A stretch of 64,000 nucleotides of DNA, from the NCBI GenBank assembly GCA_037442505.1, contig JBBIPZ010000003.1, positions 11,886 to 75,885 on the forward strand, written 5' to 3'. Shown in pieces: positions 16,699-25,785 of the stretch (the stretch's first letter is position 1; each line of letters opens with the position of its first letter). Source of the stretch: JBBIPZ01 sp037442505 [NCBI: Deltaproteobacteria bacterium] (GTDB taxonomy: Bacteria; CALINM01). A program made the translations under genes and the position numbers. Below the pieces are notes generated by a model. It was not told the origin of the DNA. It saw only the letters and a program-made list of their open reading frames with translations, and made no database searches.

Positions 16699-17681
16699 GC
16701 CTTGCCTCCTTTAGAAAATTTAAGAGCTTCTTCAACATCTTTAGCGCTTCCTATAATTAAAGGACATCTTTCGTGCAACTCTGCTGGCTTTTTGTCAAGA
16801 ATTCTTTCATAGCCATCACTCGCAGTTCCTCCAGCATTCTCAACTATATAAGCCATTGGGAAACATTCATAAAGTAGCCTTAGCTTTCCTTTAGGACTTT
16901 TCTTATCACCAGGATATAAGAAAATCCCACCTTTGAGCAAGGTTCTATGAAAGTCTGCCACAAGTGTTCCGACATATCTAAGAGATTTTCCACCATCTTT
17001 CAGTGAACCAATATAATCTTTTGTCCATGTTTCCCAGTATGAGTAATTGCCTTCATTAATACTGTAAGTTTTGCCCGTCTTAGGTATTTTAATATCTGGA
17101 TGTGACAAAAGAAACTCTCCGATACCCGGATCAAGTGTAAATCCATGTACCCCTTGTCCTGTAGAATAAACAAGCATTGTGCTTGAACCATAAATCACGT
17201 AACCTGCAGCAACAATAGAACTACCCGTCTGTAAAAAATCTTCGAGGTTTGGGCTATTCCCATCTGATTTTCTTTTAAAAATACAGAATATCGTACCGAT
17301 ACTGATATTTACATCAATATTTGACGACCCGTCAAGGGGATCCATCACCATTATGTATTTTCCTCGTGGAAAAAACTCAGGTATCGGACAAAAATCTTCC
17401 ATCTCTTCAGAGGCAATAGCTGCTAAATAACCTGTATGTTCGAGAGTTTTGATAAACGTTTGATTTGCAAACTCATCTAACTTTTGAACCTTTTCACCAT
17501 GAACATTTGTTTTACCTGTAATACCTAAAATATCAACCAGCCCTGCTTTGCTAACTTCTCTTGCCACAATTTTAGAAGCGATTCCGATATCATTAATCAA
17601 TGCAGTAAATTCACCTTTCGCTTGTGGATACTCCCTTTGCATCTGCAAGATAAAACGTGTTAAAGTAGTTCCTTTTTCCAT
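16695..17681 (-). CDS. fbp: Class I fructose-1,6-bisphosphatase
   Basis: 328 residues from the ATG at 17681, which is preceded by GAGGGGAG; an ATG at 17696 would add five residues. Metal and active-site motifs are clear: ASEEMED near 90, VMDPLDGSSNIDVNISIGTIF at ~112-132, YVGTLVADFHRTLLKGG, KGKLRLLYECFPMAYIVENAGG and GYERILDKKP near the C-terminus. It hydrolyses fructose-1,6-bisphosphate in gluconeogenesis. It has its own promoter and is first in a run leading to cpoB, lysM, SPOR and nth. Confidence 0.95.
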   Translation of the reverse strand: MEKGTTLTRFILQMQREYPQAKGEFTALINDIGIASKIVAREVSKAGLVDILGITGKTNVHGEKVQKLDEFANQTFIKTLEHTGYLAAIASEEMEDFCPIPEFFPRGKYIMVMDPLDGSSNIDVNISIGTIFCIFKRKSDGNSPNLEDFLQTGSSIVAAGYVIYGSSTMLVYSTGQGVHGFTLDPGIGEFLLSHPDIKIPKTGKTYSINEGNYSYWETWTKDYIGSLKDGGKSLRYVGTLVADFHRTLLKGGIFLYPGDKKSPKGKLRLLYECFPMAYIVENAGGTASDGYERILDKKPAELHERCPLIIGSAKDVEEALKFSKGGKA

Positions 17682-17713
17682 TGACTCCCCTCTCATTAAA
17701 TAAACATAATGCT

Positions 17714-17743
17714 ATTATAGGCAAATATATCAAATAATGTAAA
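17714..17743 (-). promoter_or_regulatory. Candidate fbp promoter
   Basis: Minus strand: TTTACA (17738-17743), 18-nt spacer, perfect TATAAT (17714-17719), about 33 nt before the fbp ATG. The rest of the 17697-17886 gap shows nothing further that I can assign. Confidence 0.65.
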
Positions 17744-17886
17744 CAAATTCAAAACAAAATGCAAAAAAAACAAAGAAAACAAAAAGTTTTTTGTAGTCAA
17801 AGACAGAAATATTTAAGATATAAAATATTTAGCATTGCAAAAACGATGATTTGTGGTTAATTGTAACAAAGGTGATAAAGGATTAA

Positions 17887-18801
17887 TTAAATTTCACAGC
17901 AAATCTGACTATTTTTGGGATTGCATTCTTCTTCTATTTGGATGCTTACATGATCCACATTGTAATGTTGATGCAAGATTGTTTCTATTTTATCCAATAG
18001 ATTTCTTGTTCTCTCTTCAGTCTGAGCTACTTTCACGTGAAAACTTACGTATATATCACTACCTGATATTGTCCAGACGTGAACATCATGGACATCATCA
18101 ACATTAGGAACAGCTTTAACATCCTCTATCATACTTTTTATATCAAAATCCAATGGTGCGCCCTCAAAAAGAATATGAATACTTTCTCTCGATAATTTTA
18201 TTGCTTCATAAAATAGATACAGACATATCAGTATTGCCATTAGAGGATCAACCCACCTTATACTAGTAAAATAAACAATAATTAACCCCAAAATAACTGC
18301 AACAGATGCAAGTGCATCGCCTAACACATGAAGAAAAGCACCCCTTATATTAAGACTTTCTCCTTTGTGAGGGTTTAAAACATATGCAATTACCAGATTT
18401 GCAATTAAACCTATTACTGAAATAAACACCGCCTCAAAGACTTTAATTTCTGCGGGGTGTATAAATCTCTGAAACGCTTCAAAAACAATAAATACAGTAA
18501 CCACTATAAGTGTAGTACCATTAATTAAACCAGAGAGGACTTCCACCCTTTTATATCCAAAAGTTTTTTTAATATCACGAGGTTTTTCGCTATGAATCTT
18601 AGCAAAACAGCCCAAACCCAACGCAAGCGCATCTGAGGCAACATGCCATGCATCAGATAAAAGTGCAAGGCTCTTTGTAAAATAGCCACCAAAAAGTTCC
18701 AAAACAAAAATAAGCAACGTAAAGAGAAGGGATAAATAAAGTGCTTTCCCTGCATTTGAATGAGCATGATTATGAGAATGATTACATGAGCATGAATCCA
18801 T
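17887..18801 (-). CDS. Cation diffusion facilitator (zinc-type CDF exporter)
   Basis: 304 residues. A His-rich N-terminus (CNHSHNHAHS) is followed by six transmembrane segments between ~18 and 205. Metal-site residues are visible in SDAWHVASDALALGLG (TM2, HxxxD) and HVLGDALASVAV (TM5, HxxxD). The C-terminal cytoplasmic domain has DVHDVHVWTISGSDIYVSFHVKV, and the protein ends with a CNPKNSQICCEI tail, an added Cys cluster that may bind metal. The His pair at each site is typical for Zn/Cd/Co exporters. Its ATG overlaps the TAA of the preceding candidate selenoprotein ORF (TAATG). Confidence 0.92.
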   Translation of the reverse strand: MDSCSCNHSHNHAHSNAGKALYLSLLFTLLIFVLELFGGYFTKSLALLSDAWHVASDALALGLGCFAKIHSEKPRDIKKTFGYKRVEVLSGLINGTTLIVVTVFIVFEAFQRFIHPAEIKVFEAVFISVIGLIANLVIAYVLNPHKGESLNIRGAFLHVLGDALASVAVILGLIIVYFTSIRWVDPLMAILICLYLFYEAIKLSRESIHILFEGAPLDFDIKSMIEDVKAVPNVDDVHDVHVWTISGSDIYVSFHVKVAQTEERTRNLLDKIETILHQHYNVDHVSIQIEEECNPKNSQICCEI

Positions 18802-18953
18802 TACTTCACCATTTTGTCATCTTGCTTCTTACCACACTGCGCCCCAGTGTCTGGATTATAACCTCAAGTCGGTATGCCAAGCTTAGGGAAAACAACTTTT
18901 GTGAGAAAAATCCACACCACCAGTATTAAAACTACTGAGACTATTTCTTTCAC
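18801..18953 (-). CDS. Candidate tiny membrane selenoprotein (in-frame TGA as Sec at residue 30)
   Basis: GTG at 18953 with an AAAAAGG site upstream opens a 50-codon frame: one transmembrane helix (~3-18), then FPKLGIPT, an in-frame TGA at 18864-18866 (residue 30), then GYNPDTGAQCGKKQ and TAA at 18801-18803. That TAA overlaps the ATG of the CDF gene, a junction typical of coupled genes. Stopping at the TGA would leave a 29-residue peptide and no coupling. The hairpin after the TGA fits the bacterial SECIS pattern. Residue 30 and Cys39 could form a selenol-thiol pair. I have an unverified impression of similar short membrane proteins with a PKLGxPT motif before Cys or Sec. Alternatives are a stop, a sequencing error or a pseudogene. 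Confidence 0.6.
18832..18866 (-). promoter_or_regulatory. Candidate bacterial SECIS hairpin downstream of an in-frame TGA
   Basis: After the TGA (18864-18866), ACACTG (18845-18850) pairs perfectly with CAGTGT (18834-18839) around a five-base loop GGGCG (18840-18844). CC (18853-18854) pairs with GG (18832-18833) across a two-base AG bulge. The loop begins 19 nt after the TGA and its first two bases are G. The published bacterial consensus asks for a G in the first two loop positions and a 16-37 nt distance; both are met. Confidence 0.55.
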
Positions 18954-18970
18954 TTTAAACACCTTTTTAT

Positions 18971-18989
18971 GTCAACCAAACTGGTTGAC
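18971..18989. repeat. Inverted repeat between fmdB-like gene and the candidate selenoprotein
   Basis: GTCAACC and GGTTGAC flank AAACT (7-bp arms, 5-nt spacer), 18 nt upstream of the GTG at 18953. No T-run follows on either strand, so it is unlikely to be a simple terminator. It could be an operator, a processing site or an attenuator within the operon. Confidence 0.5.
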
Positions 18990-19000
18990 TATTTTTATGC

Positions 19001-19198
19001 TCAAGAAAAACCTGATGTGCTTCCACCACAACCTTTATCACCACCAGAAGCTCCACTCCAGCCTAAATTCGGTACTGAGATTAATTTTACCACATTTTCA
19101 CTCTTACAGTTAGGACAAAATACCTTTTCATCGCTTCTTAACAAAAAAGTTTCAAAGCTTGTCCCACATTTTTCACATTTAAACTCATATATTGGCAT
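19001..19198 (-). CDS. FmdB-family zinc-ribbon protein
   Basis: 65 residues with MPIYEFKCEKCGTSFETF at the start, a second pair CPNCKSENVVKLIS at ~33-46, and a glycine/serine-rich tail containing one more Cys. This is the FmdB putative regulatory domain fold with one zinc ribbon. The role is unknown for most members. Good ribosome site (GGGAGG). It lies 11 nt after the DUF2892 gene. Confidence 0.88.
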   Translation of the reverse strand: MPIYEFKCEKCGTSFETFLLRSDEKVFCPNCKSENVVKLISVPNLGWSGASGGDKGCGGSTSGFS

Positions 19199-19209
19199 TT
19201 TATACCTCC

Positions 19210-19416
19210 CTAATTACAACTTTTGACACCTAATGCTGATAAAATTTTACAGAGTGGGCAGAAACCAGTTATAGCGGATTGAATCAGATTCAATCCGACA
19301 AACACTGTGAAAAGTAACCAATAAGGCGAAACAAAATACCCCAACGCAACACTCAAAATGACGAAACTACCTGCAGCAATTCTTACAATTTTATCCTGTG
19401 GTGCTGGCTTTGACAT
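19210..19416 (-). CDS. DUF2892 (YgaP transmembrane-like) inner-membrane protein
   Basis: 68 residues with two hydrophobic helices (~12-28 and ~30-50) and a C-terminal FCPLCKILSALGVKSCN, giving CPLC plus another Cys. The family often fuses to or neighbours rhodanese domains in sulfur and metal stress operons. Start supported by AAAGGAGG. It lies 20 nt after the RND pump gene. Confidence 0.85.
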   Translation of the reverse strand: MSKPAPQDKIVRIAAGSFVILSVALGYFVSPYWLLFTVFVGLNLIQSAITGFCPLCKILSALGVKSCN

Positions 19417-19436
19417 AAAAACTTCCTCCTTTCATT

Positions 19437-22400
19437 TTATTTATTTTGTAACTGTCTTTTTCTGTGTAGATAATATAAAACCGGCACAACCATCCTTGAC
19501 AGAAGTGTAGCAGCAACCTCTCCTGCCATTAGCGAAATAGCTAATCCCTGAAAAATAGGGTCAAAAAGAATTACAAAAGAACCAACAACTACCGCAGATG
19601 CAGTTAATAACATAGGCCTAAATCTTATAGCTCCAGCATCTACAACAGCCTCCTCTAAGGACATACCTTCGTTTAGTCTCAATTCTATAAAATCTCCTAA
19701 AATTATCGAGTTTCTAACCACTATTCCTGCACCTGCAATAAATCCAATCATTGATGTTGCTGTAAAAAATGCCCCCATAACAGCATGTCCAGGAATAATA
19801 CCAACAAGGCTAAGTGGTATTGGAGCCATAATCACAAGAGGCACCCTGTAATCACCAAACCAACCAACGATTAATATGTAAATAATTACAAGAACAGCAC
19901 CAAAAGCGAGACCTAAATCTCTAAAAACTTCATAAGTTATGTGCCATTCTCCGTCCCACTTCATTGAATACTTTTCTGTACTGAATGGTTGTTCTAAAAC
20001 GTGCCTCTCTAACTTATAACCTTCCTTAAGTTTCAATTCATCAAGCTTTTTGTTCAACTTCATGATTGCGTAGACGGGGCTTTCTTCTTTGCCAGAGACA
20101 TCTGCAGTTACATATACCGTTCTTTTAAGATTTTTTCTATATATTGATTTGTCGTTGGTCGTTTTTTCTATCCTGACCAACTCTCCAAGTGGCACAAGTG
20201 CACCATTTTTACCTCTTATCCTGAGTGATAATAAATCTGTAAGACTGCTTCTTCTCTCTATTGGCATTTTTACTAATAAATCAACATCTTCTTTTTCTGT
20301 GGGTATATGCAGCAATCCGGCAGTCTTACCATTAACTAAGGCAGCAACATTTTCAATAATCTGATACGACGTAATACCAACTCTGCCAGCCTTTTCATAA
20401 TCTACTTTTAACTTTATTTTTTCCTGATCATCCTCTACATACCAATCAACATCAACGACACCTTCTGTAGATTCAAAAATTTTCATAACGTCTTTTGCTA
20501 ACTCGATCTGCCTTTTATAATCCGGTCCATAAATTTCCGCAACCAGCGTTTGTAAAACCGGAGGTCCAGGAGGAATTTCGACAATTTTTACACTTGCTCC
20601 AGGAAATTTTCTGGCTATATTTTCTATGTCTGGTCTAATACGTTTAGCGATTTCGTGACTTTGAGCCTTTCTTTCATACTTTGGTTTAAGATTTACCTGT
20701 ATATCTGCCTGATTAGGCTGGTTTCTCATATAGTAATGTCTAACAAGACCATTAAAATTATATGGCGCTGCTGTTCCTATATACAATTGATAATTTGTCA
20801 CCTCTGGAACAGTGGTAATATAATCAGCTAAAGCCTTGGTTACTTCGTAACTGTTTTCTAAAGCAGTGCCCTCAGGCATATCTATAACTATCTGAAACTC
20901 TGATTTGTTATCGAATGGGAGCATTTTTACCTTCACAACTTTAAAGTAAACAAGCGAACAGGCAGCCAAAAATAACACAACTACTGTTCCCAGGAACAGA
21001 TGTCTGTGTTTAGGAGATTTGATAAAAAGATTCATGTAATGCTTATAAATCCTGGTAAACTTATCTTCTGTTTCGTGATGCCCTTCTTTAAATCTTAGTG
21101 GAGCCAATATTTTAGCTGCTGCCCATGGCGTTACCACAAAAGCAACAACCATTGACAATAACATGGCAACGGAAGCCCCAACTGGTATGGGTCTCATATA
21201 AGGTCCCATTAGCCCACGCACCATAGCCATCGGTAATATTGCTGCAATAACCGTTAGTGTCGCAAGTATAAGTGGACTTCTAACCTCGCTAACCGCTCCC
21301 ACAACGATGTCTATGACTGACTTATCTTTGTTTTCAGGCAGATAAAAGTGCCTAACAATATTTTCCACATCAACGATTGGATCATCTACAAGGATACCTA
21401 TACTAAATATTAGAGCAAAAAGCGTTACTCTATTTAACGTGTAGCCGTAAAAATAGTACACCGCTAACGTTAAAGCAAGAACAACCGGGACCGCTATAAA
21501 CACAACTGCACCTGCCCTGATGCCAAGAAAAAGCGCAATAAGGATCGTGACAGACACAACTGCAATTATCAGATGCTTTAACAACTCGTCAGATTTTTCT
21601 TTTGCCGTCTCTCCGTAGTTTCTTGTAACGGTCACCTGTATGTCGTCAGGAATTAGCGTGCCTTTTAGAAGATTAACCTTTTCTATCACCTTTTCAGCTA
21701 TTATGGTTGCATTCTTTCCTTTTCTCTTCGCGACACTTATTGTAACTGCAGGCGATAGTTGAGACTTGCCCTTTTCTCCATAAAGTACATAATTTTGTAT
21801 CTCTTCTGGCCCATCTGAAATTTTGGCTACATCCTTCAAGAAAACAGGCTTACCAGAGGCATTAAGGACGACTCTTTCTAAGTCTTCTTTACTTGAAACA
21901 AAACCACCTGCCTCAACGAGCACAACCCTATTTTCACCAATAAAACTACCAGTATGAAGGTTAGTATTTATTGCTGCAATTTGTTTGTACATTTCATCCG
22001 CTGTAATACCATATCCGGCAAGTTTCTCAGGCAAAACCTCTATCTTTAGCTTTCTTTTATATCCACCAATAATTGTTGTTTCTGAAACATCATTAATATC
22101 TTTAATCTGATCACATAACTGTGCTGCTACTCTTCTGATATCATAGCTTGAATATCTATCACTATGAAGGGTTAAAGAGAGTATAGGTACGTCATCTATT
22201 GAACGAAACTTAATTAGTGGCTGGCTTGCTCCATAAGGTATTAAATCGAAGTTTGAAAACAGCTTGTTGTAAAGCTTAGTTAAACTTTTTTCTTCATCCT
22301 CGCCAACATAAAATCTTACAACTGTTAGATTCATACCTTCTGATGCAGTTGAATATATATATTCGACACCTGGTATCTCCCAGAGCTTTTTTTCCATTGG

Positions 22401-22625
22401 AATAGTAACCCTTTCCTCAACCTCTTTTGCTGAAGCACCTGGCATAGCCACCATAACATCATACATCGGCACTTTAATCTGCGGTTCTTCCTCTCTTGGA
22501 GTGGCTAATACAGAGAAAAGCCCAAGCAATATAGAAGCAGCTACAATAAGTGGAGTAAGCTTGGAATCTACAAAAAGCCTTGTTATTTTATCAATAAGAC
22601 TGTGTTCCTTATTTACTGCGGACAT
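19437..22625 (-). CDS. RND efflux pump inner-membrane subunit
   Basis: 1062 residues, full length for an RND permease with 12 predicted membrane segments and two large periplasmic loops. Early landmarks are [24 protein letters not shown] at ~47-70 and [20 protein letters not shown]4 carries [14 protein letters not shown] with the paired Asp used for proton relay. That is the hydrophobe/drug-pump-like motif rather than the DG-x3-E arrangement of heavy-metal pumps. The cargo is therefore not clear, although its operon partners (CDF, Cys-rich proteins) suggest metal or thiol-reactive stress. It is 5 nt after the adaptor. Confidence 0.92.
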   Translation of the reverse strand: MSAVNKEHSLIDKITRLFVDSKLTPLIVAASILLGLFSVLATPREEEPQIKVPMYDVMVAMPGASAKEVEERVTIPMEKKLWEIPGVEYIYSTASEGMNLTVVRFYVGEDEEKSLTKLYNKLFSNFDLIPYGASQPLIKFRSIDDVPILSLTLHSDRYSSYDIRRVAAQLCDQIKDINDVSETTIIGGYKRKLKIEVLPEKLAGYGITADEMYKQIAAINTNLHTGSFIGENRVVLVEAGGFVSSKEDLERVVLNASGKPVFLKDVAKISDGPEEIQNYVLYGEKGKSQLSPAVTISVAKRKGKNATIIAEKVIEKVNLLKGTLIPDDIQVTVTRNYGETAKEKSDELLKHLIIAVVSVTILIALFLGIRAGAVVFIAVPVVLALTLAVYYFYGYTLNRVTLFALIFSIGILVDDPIVDVENIVRHFYLPENKDKSVIDIVVGAVSEVRSPLILATLTVIAAILPMAMVRGLMGPYMRPIPVGASVAMLLSMVVAFVVTPWAAAKILAPLRFKEGHHETEDKFTRIYKHYMNLFIKSPKHRHLFLGTVVVLFLAACSLVYFKVVKVKMLPFDNKSEFQIVIDMPEGTALENSYEVTKALADYITTVPEVTNYQLYIGTAAPYNFNGLVRHYYMRNQPNQADIQVNLKPKYERKAQSHEIAKRIRPDIENIARKFPGASVKIVEIPPGPPVLQTLVAEIYGPDYKRQIELAKDVMKIFESTEGVVDVDWYVEDDQEKIKLKVDYEKAGRVGITSYQIIENVAALVNGKTAGLLHIPTEKEDVDLLVKMPIERRSSLTDLLSLRIRGKNGALVPLGELVRIEKTTNDKSIYRKNLKRTVYVTADVSGKEESPVYAIMKLNKKLDELKLKEGYKLERHVLEQPFSTEKYSMKWDGEWHITYEVFRDLGLAFGAVLVIIYILIVGWFGDYRVPLVIMAPIPLSLVGIIPGHAVMGAFFTATSMIGFIAGAGIVVRNSIILGDFIELRLNEGMSLEEAVVDAGAIRFRPMLLTASAVVVGSFVILFDPIFQGLAISLMAGEVAATLLSRMVVPVLYYLHRKRQLQNK

Positions 22626-22630
22626 AAATT

Positions 22631-23740
22631 TTACTCTCCTATTATTTTTACACCATCTTTGGCTAAAGTTGCATCTTTAATAATTTTTTCTCCTTCTTCT
22701 AATCCTGCCTGTACTATAACAAAACCATTTGATGATTCGCCAAGCTTAACTAATCTTAAAGAAGCTATATTTTCTTTATCAATAACATAAACATAAGTAA
22801 GCTGTCCTCTGTTTACTACAGCACTCTCAGGCAGTAAAATAGCTTCTTTTTTACCCAACGATATCTTTACAGTCCCATAAAGCCCTAATTTGATTGAGTT
22901 ATCAGAAGGCAAGTCTATCTTTAACTTAAACGTTCTGCTGACAGGATCAATAGATGGTACTATTTCAGCGACGATGCCATAAATCTCTTTCTTGAGCACA
23001 TCAAAATATAAAGGCAGCTTTTGTCCCTTTTTTACAATAGGCAAAACCTTTTCATCCGCATTTACTTCGAGTCTAAAATTTGAGTCAGACTCTAAGGTAA
23101 ATAATGGTGTTCCGGGCATCACGTTTAAACCTATAGATGCCATTTTCTCTGTCACAACACCGGTAAATGGAGCAATAACCCTTGTATATGAAAAAGCCGC
23201 ATTTGCCCTATCCCTTTCCGCCTTTGCCTGTTCTAATACCGATTCCGCCCTTCTTACTTCGTCAAATGCGACATTCTTTTTAGACTCAATACCTTCAAAT
23301 TCCTGTAACGAAACAGCTTTTTCCTGATATAACTTTTCGTACCTTTTAAATGTATTTTCAGCATGTTTAGCATTTATTTTTGCAACTGCCACTGCCTTTT
23401 CTGCTTCTACAACGGCCGAATTAGCACGCTCAACATTCGCCTTTATATCAGGTGCATCAATAGTCAAAAGAAGTTCGCCTTTTTTTACCAGGCTTCCTTC
23501 CTCAAACCTTACATCAACAACCGTCCCCATAACTTTAGAAACAACCTTAGCTGAATTCTTCGATATCACAGTCCCAGATATCTCGTAAAAATCCTCTTTC
23601 TGTTGCTTTTGAACAACGAACGTAGCTGCCTTTATTGTTTCTACCTTTTTTCCCGTCTGTTTATTTTCGTGTGAACAACCAGACAAAATTAAAACCATCA
23701 TAAATGCAAAAGTGATGTAAATATAAATTGAATTTTTCAC
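22631..23740 (-). CDS. RND periplasmic adaptor (membrane fusion lipoprotein)
   Basis: 369 residues. The N-terminal lipobox ILSGCSHE puts the lipidated Cys near 22. A biotinyl-lipoyl-like half ([22 protein letters not shown], ~75-96), an alpha-hairpin coiled coil (~100-175), the second half-motif [22 protein letters not shown] and a beta-barrel domain follow. It bridges the pump and the TolC-type channel. It follows the TolC gene by 14 nt and precedes the pump by 5 nt. Confidence 0.92.
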   Translation of the reverse strand: MKNSIYIYITFAFMMVLILSGCSHENKQTGKKVETIKAATFVVQKQQKEDFYEISGTVISKNSAKVVSKVMGTVVDVRFEEGSLVKKGELLLTIDAPDIKANVERANSAVVEAEKAVAVAKINAKHAENTFKRYEKLYQEKAVSLQEFEGIESKKNVAFDEVRRAESVLEQAKAERDRANAAFSYTRVIAPFTGVVTEKMASIGLNVMPGTPLFTLESDSNFRLEVNADEKVLPIVKKGQKLPLYFDVLKKEIYGIVAEIVPSIDPVSRTFKLKIDLPSDNSIKLGLYGTVKISLGKKEAILLPESAVVNRGQLTYVYVIDKENIASLRLVKLGESSNGFVIVQAGLEEGEKIIKDATLAKDGVKIIGE

Positions 23741-23754
23741 GATTTCCCCCTTAG

Positions 23755-25077
23755 CTAATCTTTTAAGTATTCTAAAAATAATCCAGCTTCATATAAGGCA
23801 TAGCCAATCGCCTCGTAGTATTCATTTTCTGCCAGCACCACATTATTTCTTGCAGAGGTTAGAGACAACTCTGCATCAAGCAACTCGACGATTGTAGATA
23901 AATTGTTATCATAACGTAATTTTATCAACCTGAATGTTTCTTCAGCCTGTTTTACCGCCTCTTTTGCAACTTCTAATCTTTTTTTTGCCTCTTCAACCTT
24001 CAAATAACTCACATTTAAGTTATATTTAATCTCTTTAGCAAACTGTTCCAGAGCTTCTTTTGCTCTTAATGCTTCAAATTTAGCTTTTGACTCATCATCG
24101 TAGCGAGTTTTATCAAAAAGTTCCCACCTCATTGCAACACCAACAACATACCCTGTTCCATCAGAACCAAGTGGCAAACTTCTTCCATCGTTGTAGTAAC
24201 TGCCAGAAAAAAATACCTTTGGATAAAATCTCGATTTTTGCAGCTCATAATACTTTTGTGAAGTTTGAACATCAAAAGTTCTTGCAACATAATCTTTTCT
24301 GTTATCATACATTGCATTAATTACCTCATCAATTTTCGGCAGCTTAAGAGTTAATTCTGCAGGCTGTTTAACATCAACCAATTCATCTTGAGATAACAAA
24401 AGACTCAACGCCTTCTTAGATATTAACAAATCATTGTCAGCCTTTATAAGCAAAGCTTCCCTATCTTTTAAAAACACAAAAGCCCTCAACTCATCTGATT
24501 TTAGACCCGTGCCGCTTTCTGCCCTGACCTTTGCTATCCTATAGACTTCTTTTGCTTCTTCTAAGGACTTTTCTATTGAATCTTTAACTGCCTTGCTCTT
24601 AGAAACATTGAGATAAGTTTTAAAAACATTAAACGCTATTTCTTCTTGAAAACGATTGAACTCTTTTGTCACAGAGAAAAGAGAAAGTTTTTTTGCATCT
24701 TCAACCAGAAAAAGTTCTTTAACATAAATAGGCATTTCAACAGTCAGTATCGTCTGAAAATTGGTAGCAGAACCTGGATTTAAAAAAGATGCTGCTGATA
24801 GTGTCTGCTGATTAAGTTTCGTAAACACGCTATAAGAAGTTTGGTCACCGGTAGTAAACTTCTCTTCCAGAATTAATTTGGGATAAAAACTGCCTTTAGA
24901 TGAAGCAAACTCTCTATCTGCAGCATAAACACTATATTGTTTAGCTTTCACATAATGGTTCTGTTTTAAAGCAATATCTATCATTTCTTTCAAACTGTAA
25001 ACCTGTTCAGCGTTTGCTAAAGAAGCAACTAACTGATAAACAAAGATAAACAACAAAATAACTTTATTTCTGCTCAA
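23755..25077 (-). CDS. TolC-family outer-membrane efflux channel
   Basis: I place the start at TTG 25077, 6 nt after GGAGG, giving 440 residues with a signal peptide (VILLFIFVYQLVASLANA). The longer open frame upstream runs across the promoter and lacks a ribosome site. Two outer-membrane efflux repeats are visible: YSLKEMIDIALKQNHYVKA near the N-terminus and GVAMRWELFDKTRY near 320, with long helices ending YDNNLSTIVELLDAELSL. First gene of the efflux operon running to the CDF exporter. Confidence 0.9.
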   Translation of the reverse strand: MSRNKVILLFIFVYQLVASLANAEQVYSLKEMIDIALKQNHYVKAKQYSVYAADREFASSKGSFYPKLILEEKFTTGDQTSYSVFTKLNQQTLSAASFLNPGSATNFQTILTVEMPIYVKELFLVEDAKKLSLFSVTKEFNRFQEEIAFNVFKTYLNVSKSKAVKDSIEKSLEEAKEVYRIAKVRAESGTGLKSDELRAFVFLKDREALLIKADNDLLISKKALSLLLSQDELVDVKQPAELTLKLPKIDEVINAMYDNRKDYVARTFDVQTSQKYYELQKSRFYPKVFFSGSYYNDGRSLPLGSDGTGYVVGVAMRWELFDKTRYDDESKAKFEALRAKEALEQFAKEIKYNLNVSYLKVEEAKKRLEVAKEAVKQAEETFRLIKLRYDNNLSTIVELLDAELSLTSARNNVVLAENEYYEAIGYALYEAGLFLEYLKD

Positions 25078-25092
25078 AGCCAACCTCCATGT

Positions 25093-25134
25093 TTTATATA
25101 TATTTAAATATATATAAATTTTTGAATATGTCAA
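25093..25134 (-). promoter_or_regulatory. Efflux-operon promoter overlapped by a 26-bp perfect palindrome
   Basis: TTGACA (25129-25134), 16-nt spacer and TATATT (25107-25112) precede the TolC-family gene. The span 25093-25118 is a perfect 26-bp palindrome centred on TTTAAA and entirely A/T. It buries the -10 box, a repressor-type arrangement. A dimeric ArsR- or TetR-type repressor is a natural candidate; no regulator gene lies next to this operon. Confidence 0.65.
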
Positions 25135-25145
25135 GCAAAAAAATT

Positions 25146-25595
25146 TCAAAACTTATATATTTGCTTTAAAGCCTCATATACAACTATAGCAACAGAGTTA
25201 GAAAGGTTCAAGCAGCGGACTTCTCCAAACATTGGAATTGTATAGAGTTTGTCTCTATATCGTAGATATATTTCTTCAGGAAAACCTAAAGTTTCAGAAC
25301 CAAAAATCAGATAATCGTCTTCTTGAAAATTAATCTTCGTATAAGCCTTTTTGCCCTTTGAAGAAAAAAAATAAAAATTACCAGTAATTTTTGTTAAAAA
25401 ATCATTCAATGATTCGTGTAACACAAGATTTAATTTGTCCCAATAGTCAAGCCCTGCGCGTTTAAGATGCTTATCAGATAAAGAAAAACCTAAGGGCTTA
25501 ACCAAATGAAGCTCTACATTACAAGCTACACATAGCCTGGCAATATTTCCAGTATTAGGTGGTATCTCAGGATTAAGCAAAACAATCTTTAGCAA
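25146..25595 (-). CDS. trmL: tRNA (cytidine/uridine-2'-O-)-methyltransferase TrmL (SPOUT)
   Basis: 149 residues from TTG 25595, which has GGGGG in front; longer open frames lack a ribosome site and family homology. Motifs: IVLLNPEIPPNTGNIARLC at the start, HLVKPLGFSLSDKHLKRAGLDYWD, FGSETLGFPEE and VRCLNLSNSVAIVVYEA, the SPOUT knot that binds SAM. It methylates the wobble base 34 of tRNA-Leu isoacceptors. Confidence 0.92.
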   Translation of the reverse strand: MLKIVLLNPEIPPNTGNIARLCVACNVELHLVKPLGFSLSDKHLKRAGLDYWDKLNLVLHESLNDFLTKITGNFYFFSSKGKKAYTKINFQEDDYLIFGSETLGFPEEIYLRYRDKLYTIPMFGEVRCLNLSNSVAIVVYEALKQIYKF

Positions 25596-25626
25596 TTTTC
25601 CCCCTGCAAACTTTTTCCAAATAACT

Positions 25627-25654
25627 ATTATAAGACCTTTGCAAAACCTTGCAA
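25627..25654 (-). promoter_or_regulatory. Candidate trmL promoter with nested inverted repeats
   Basis: TTGCAA (25649-25654), 16-nt spacer, TATAAT (25627-25632) on the minus strand. The -35 lies in TTTGCAA-GGTT-TTGCAAA. Directly upstream, 25653-25680 is a further inverted repeat AAATGTCTTT/AAAGACATTT with an 8-nt loop. Either could be a regulator site. Confidence 0.5.
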
Positions 25655-25707
25655 ATGTCTTTGTTGAGTAAAAGACATTTTTCAAAGCTTTTAGGTTATA
25701 ATGTTGA

Positions 25708-25744
25708 TAAGCTCCAGAAAGGCAAAACACCTTTCTGGAGCTTA
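25708..25744 (-). terminator. Long perfect hairpin at the end of the copper operon
   Basis: Fifteen-base arms (TAAGCTCCAGAAAGG and its complement) with a 7-nt loop lie ~40 nt past the stop of the Met/His-rich protein gene. It is stable enough to end transcription, but no T-run follows, so it may instead protect the 3' end or act with Rho. Confidence 0.5.
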
Positions 25745-25785
25745 TGGAAAGTTCAGGGTTAAATAGGCCTACTCAGGTTTTTATG

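Noticed and set aside
18867-18953. A 29-residue membrane peptide ending at the TGA
   Set aside because: Possible, but it leaves unexplained the open 20 codons, the SECIS-like hairpin and the exact TAATG junction with the CDF gene.
25078-25149. Longer N-terminus for the TolC-family gene
   Set aside because: It would run through the TTGACA promoter and the 26-bp palindrome, has no ribosome site, and hides a normal signal peptide starting at 25077.
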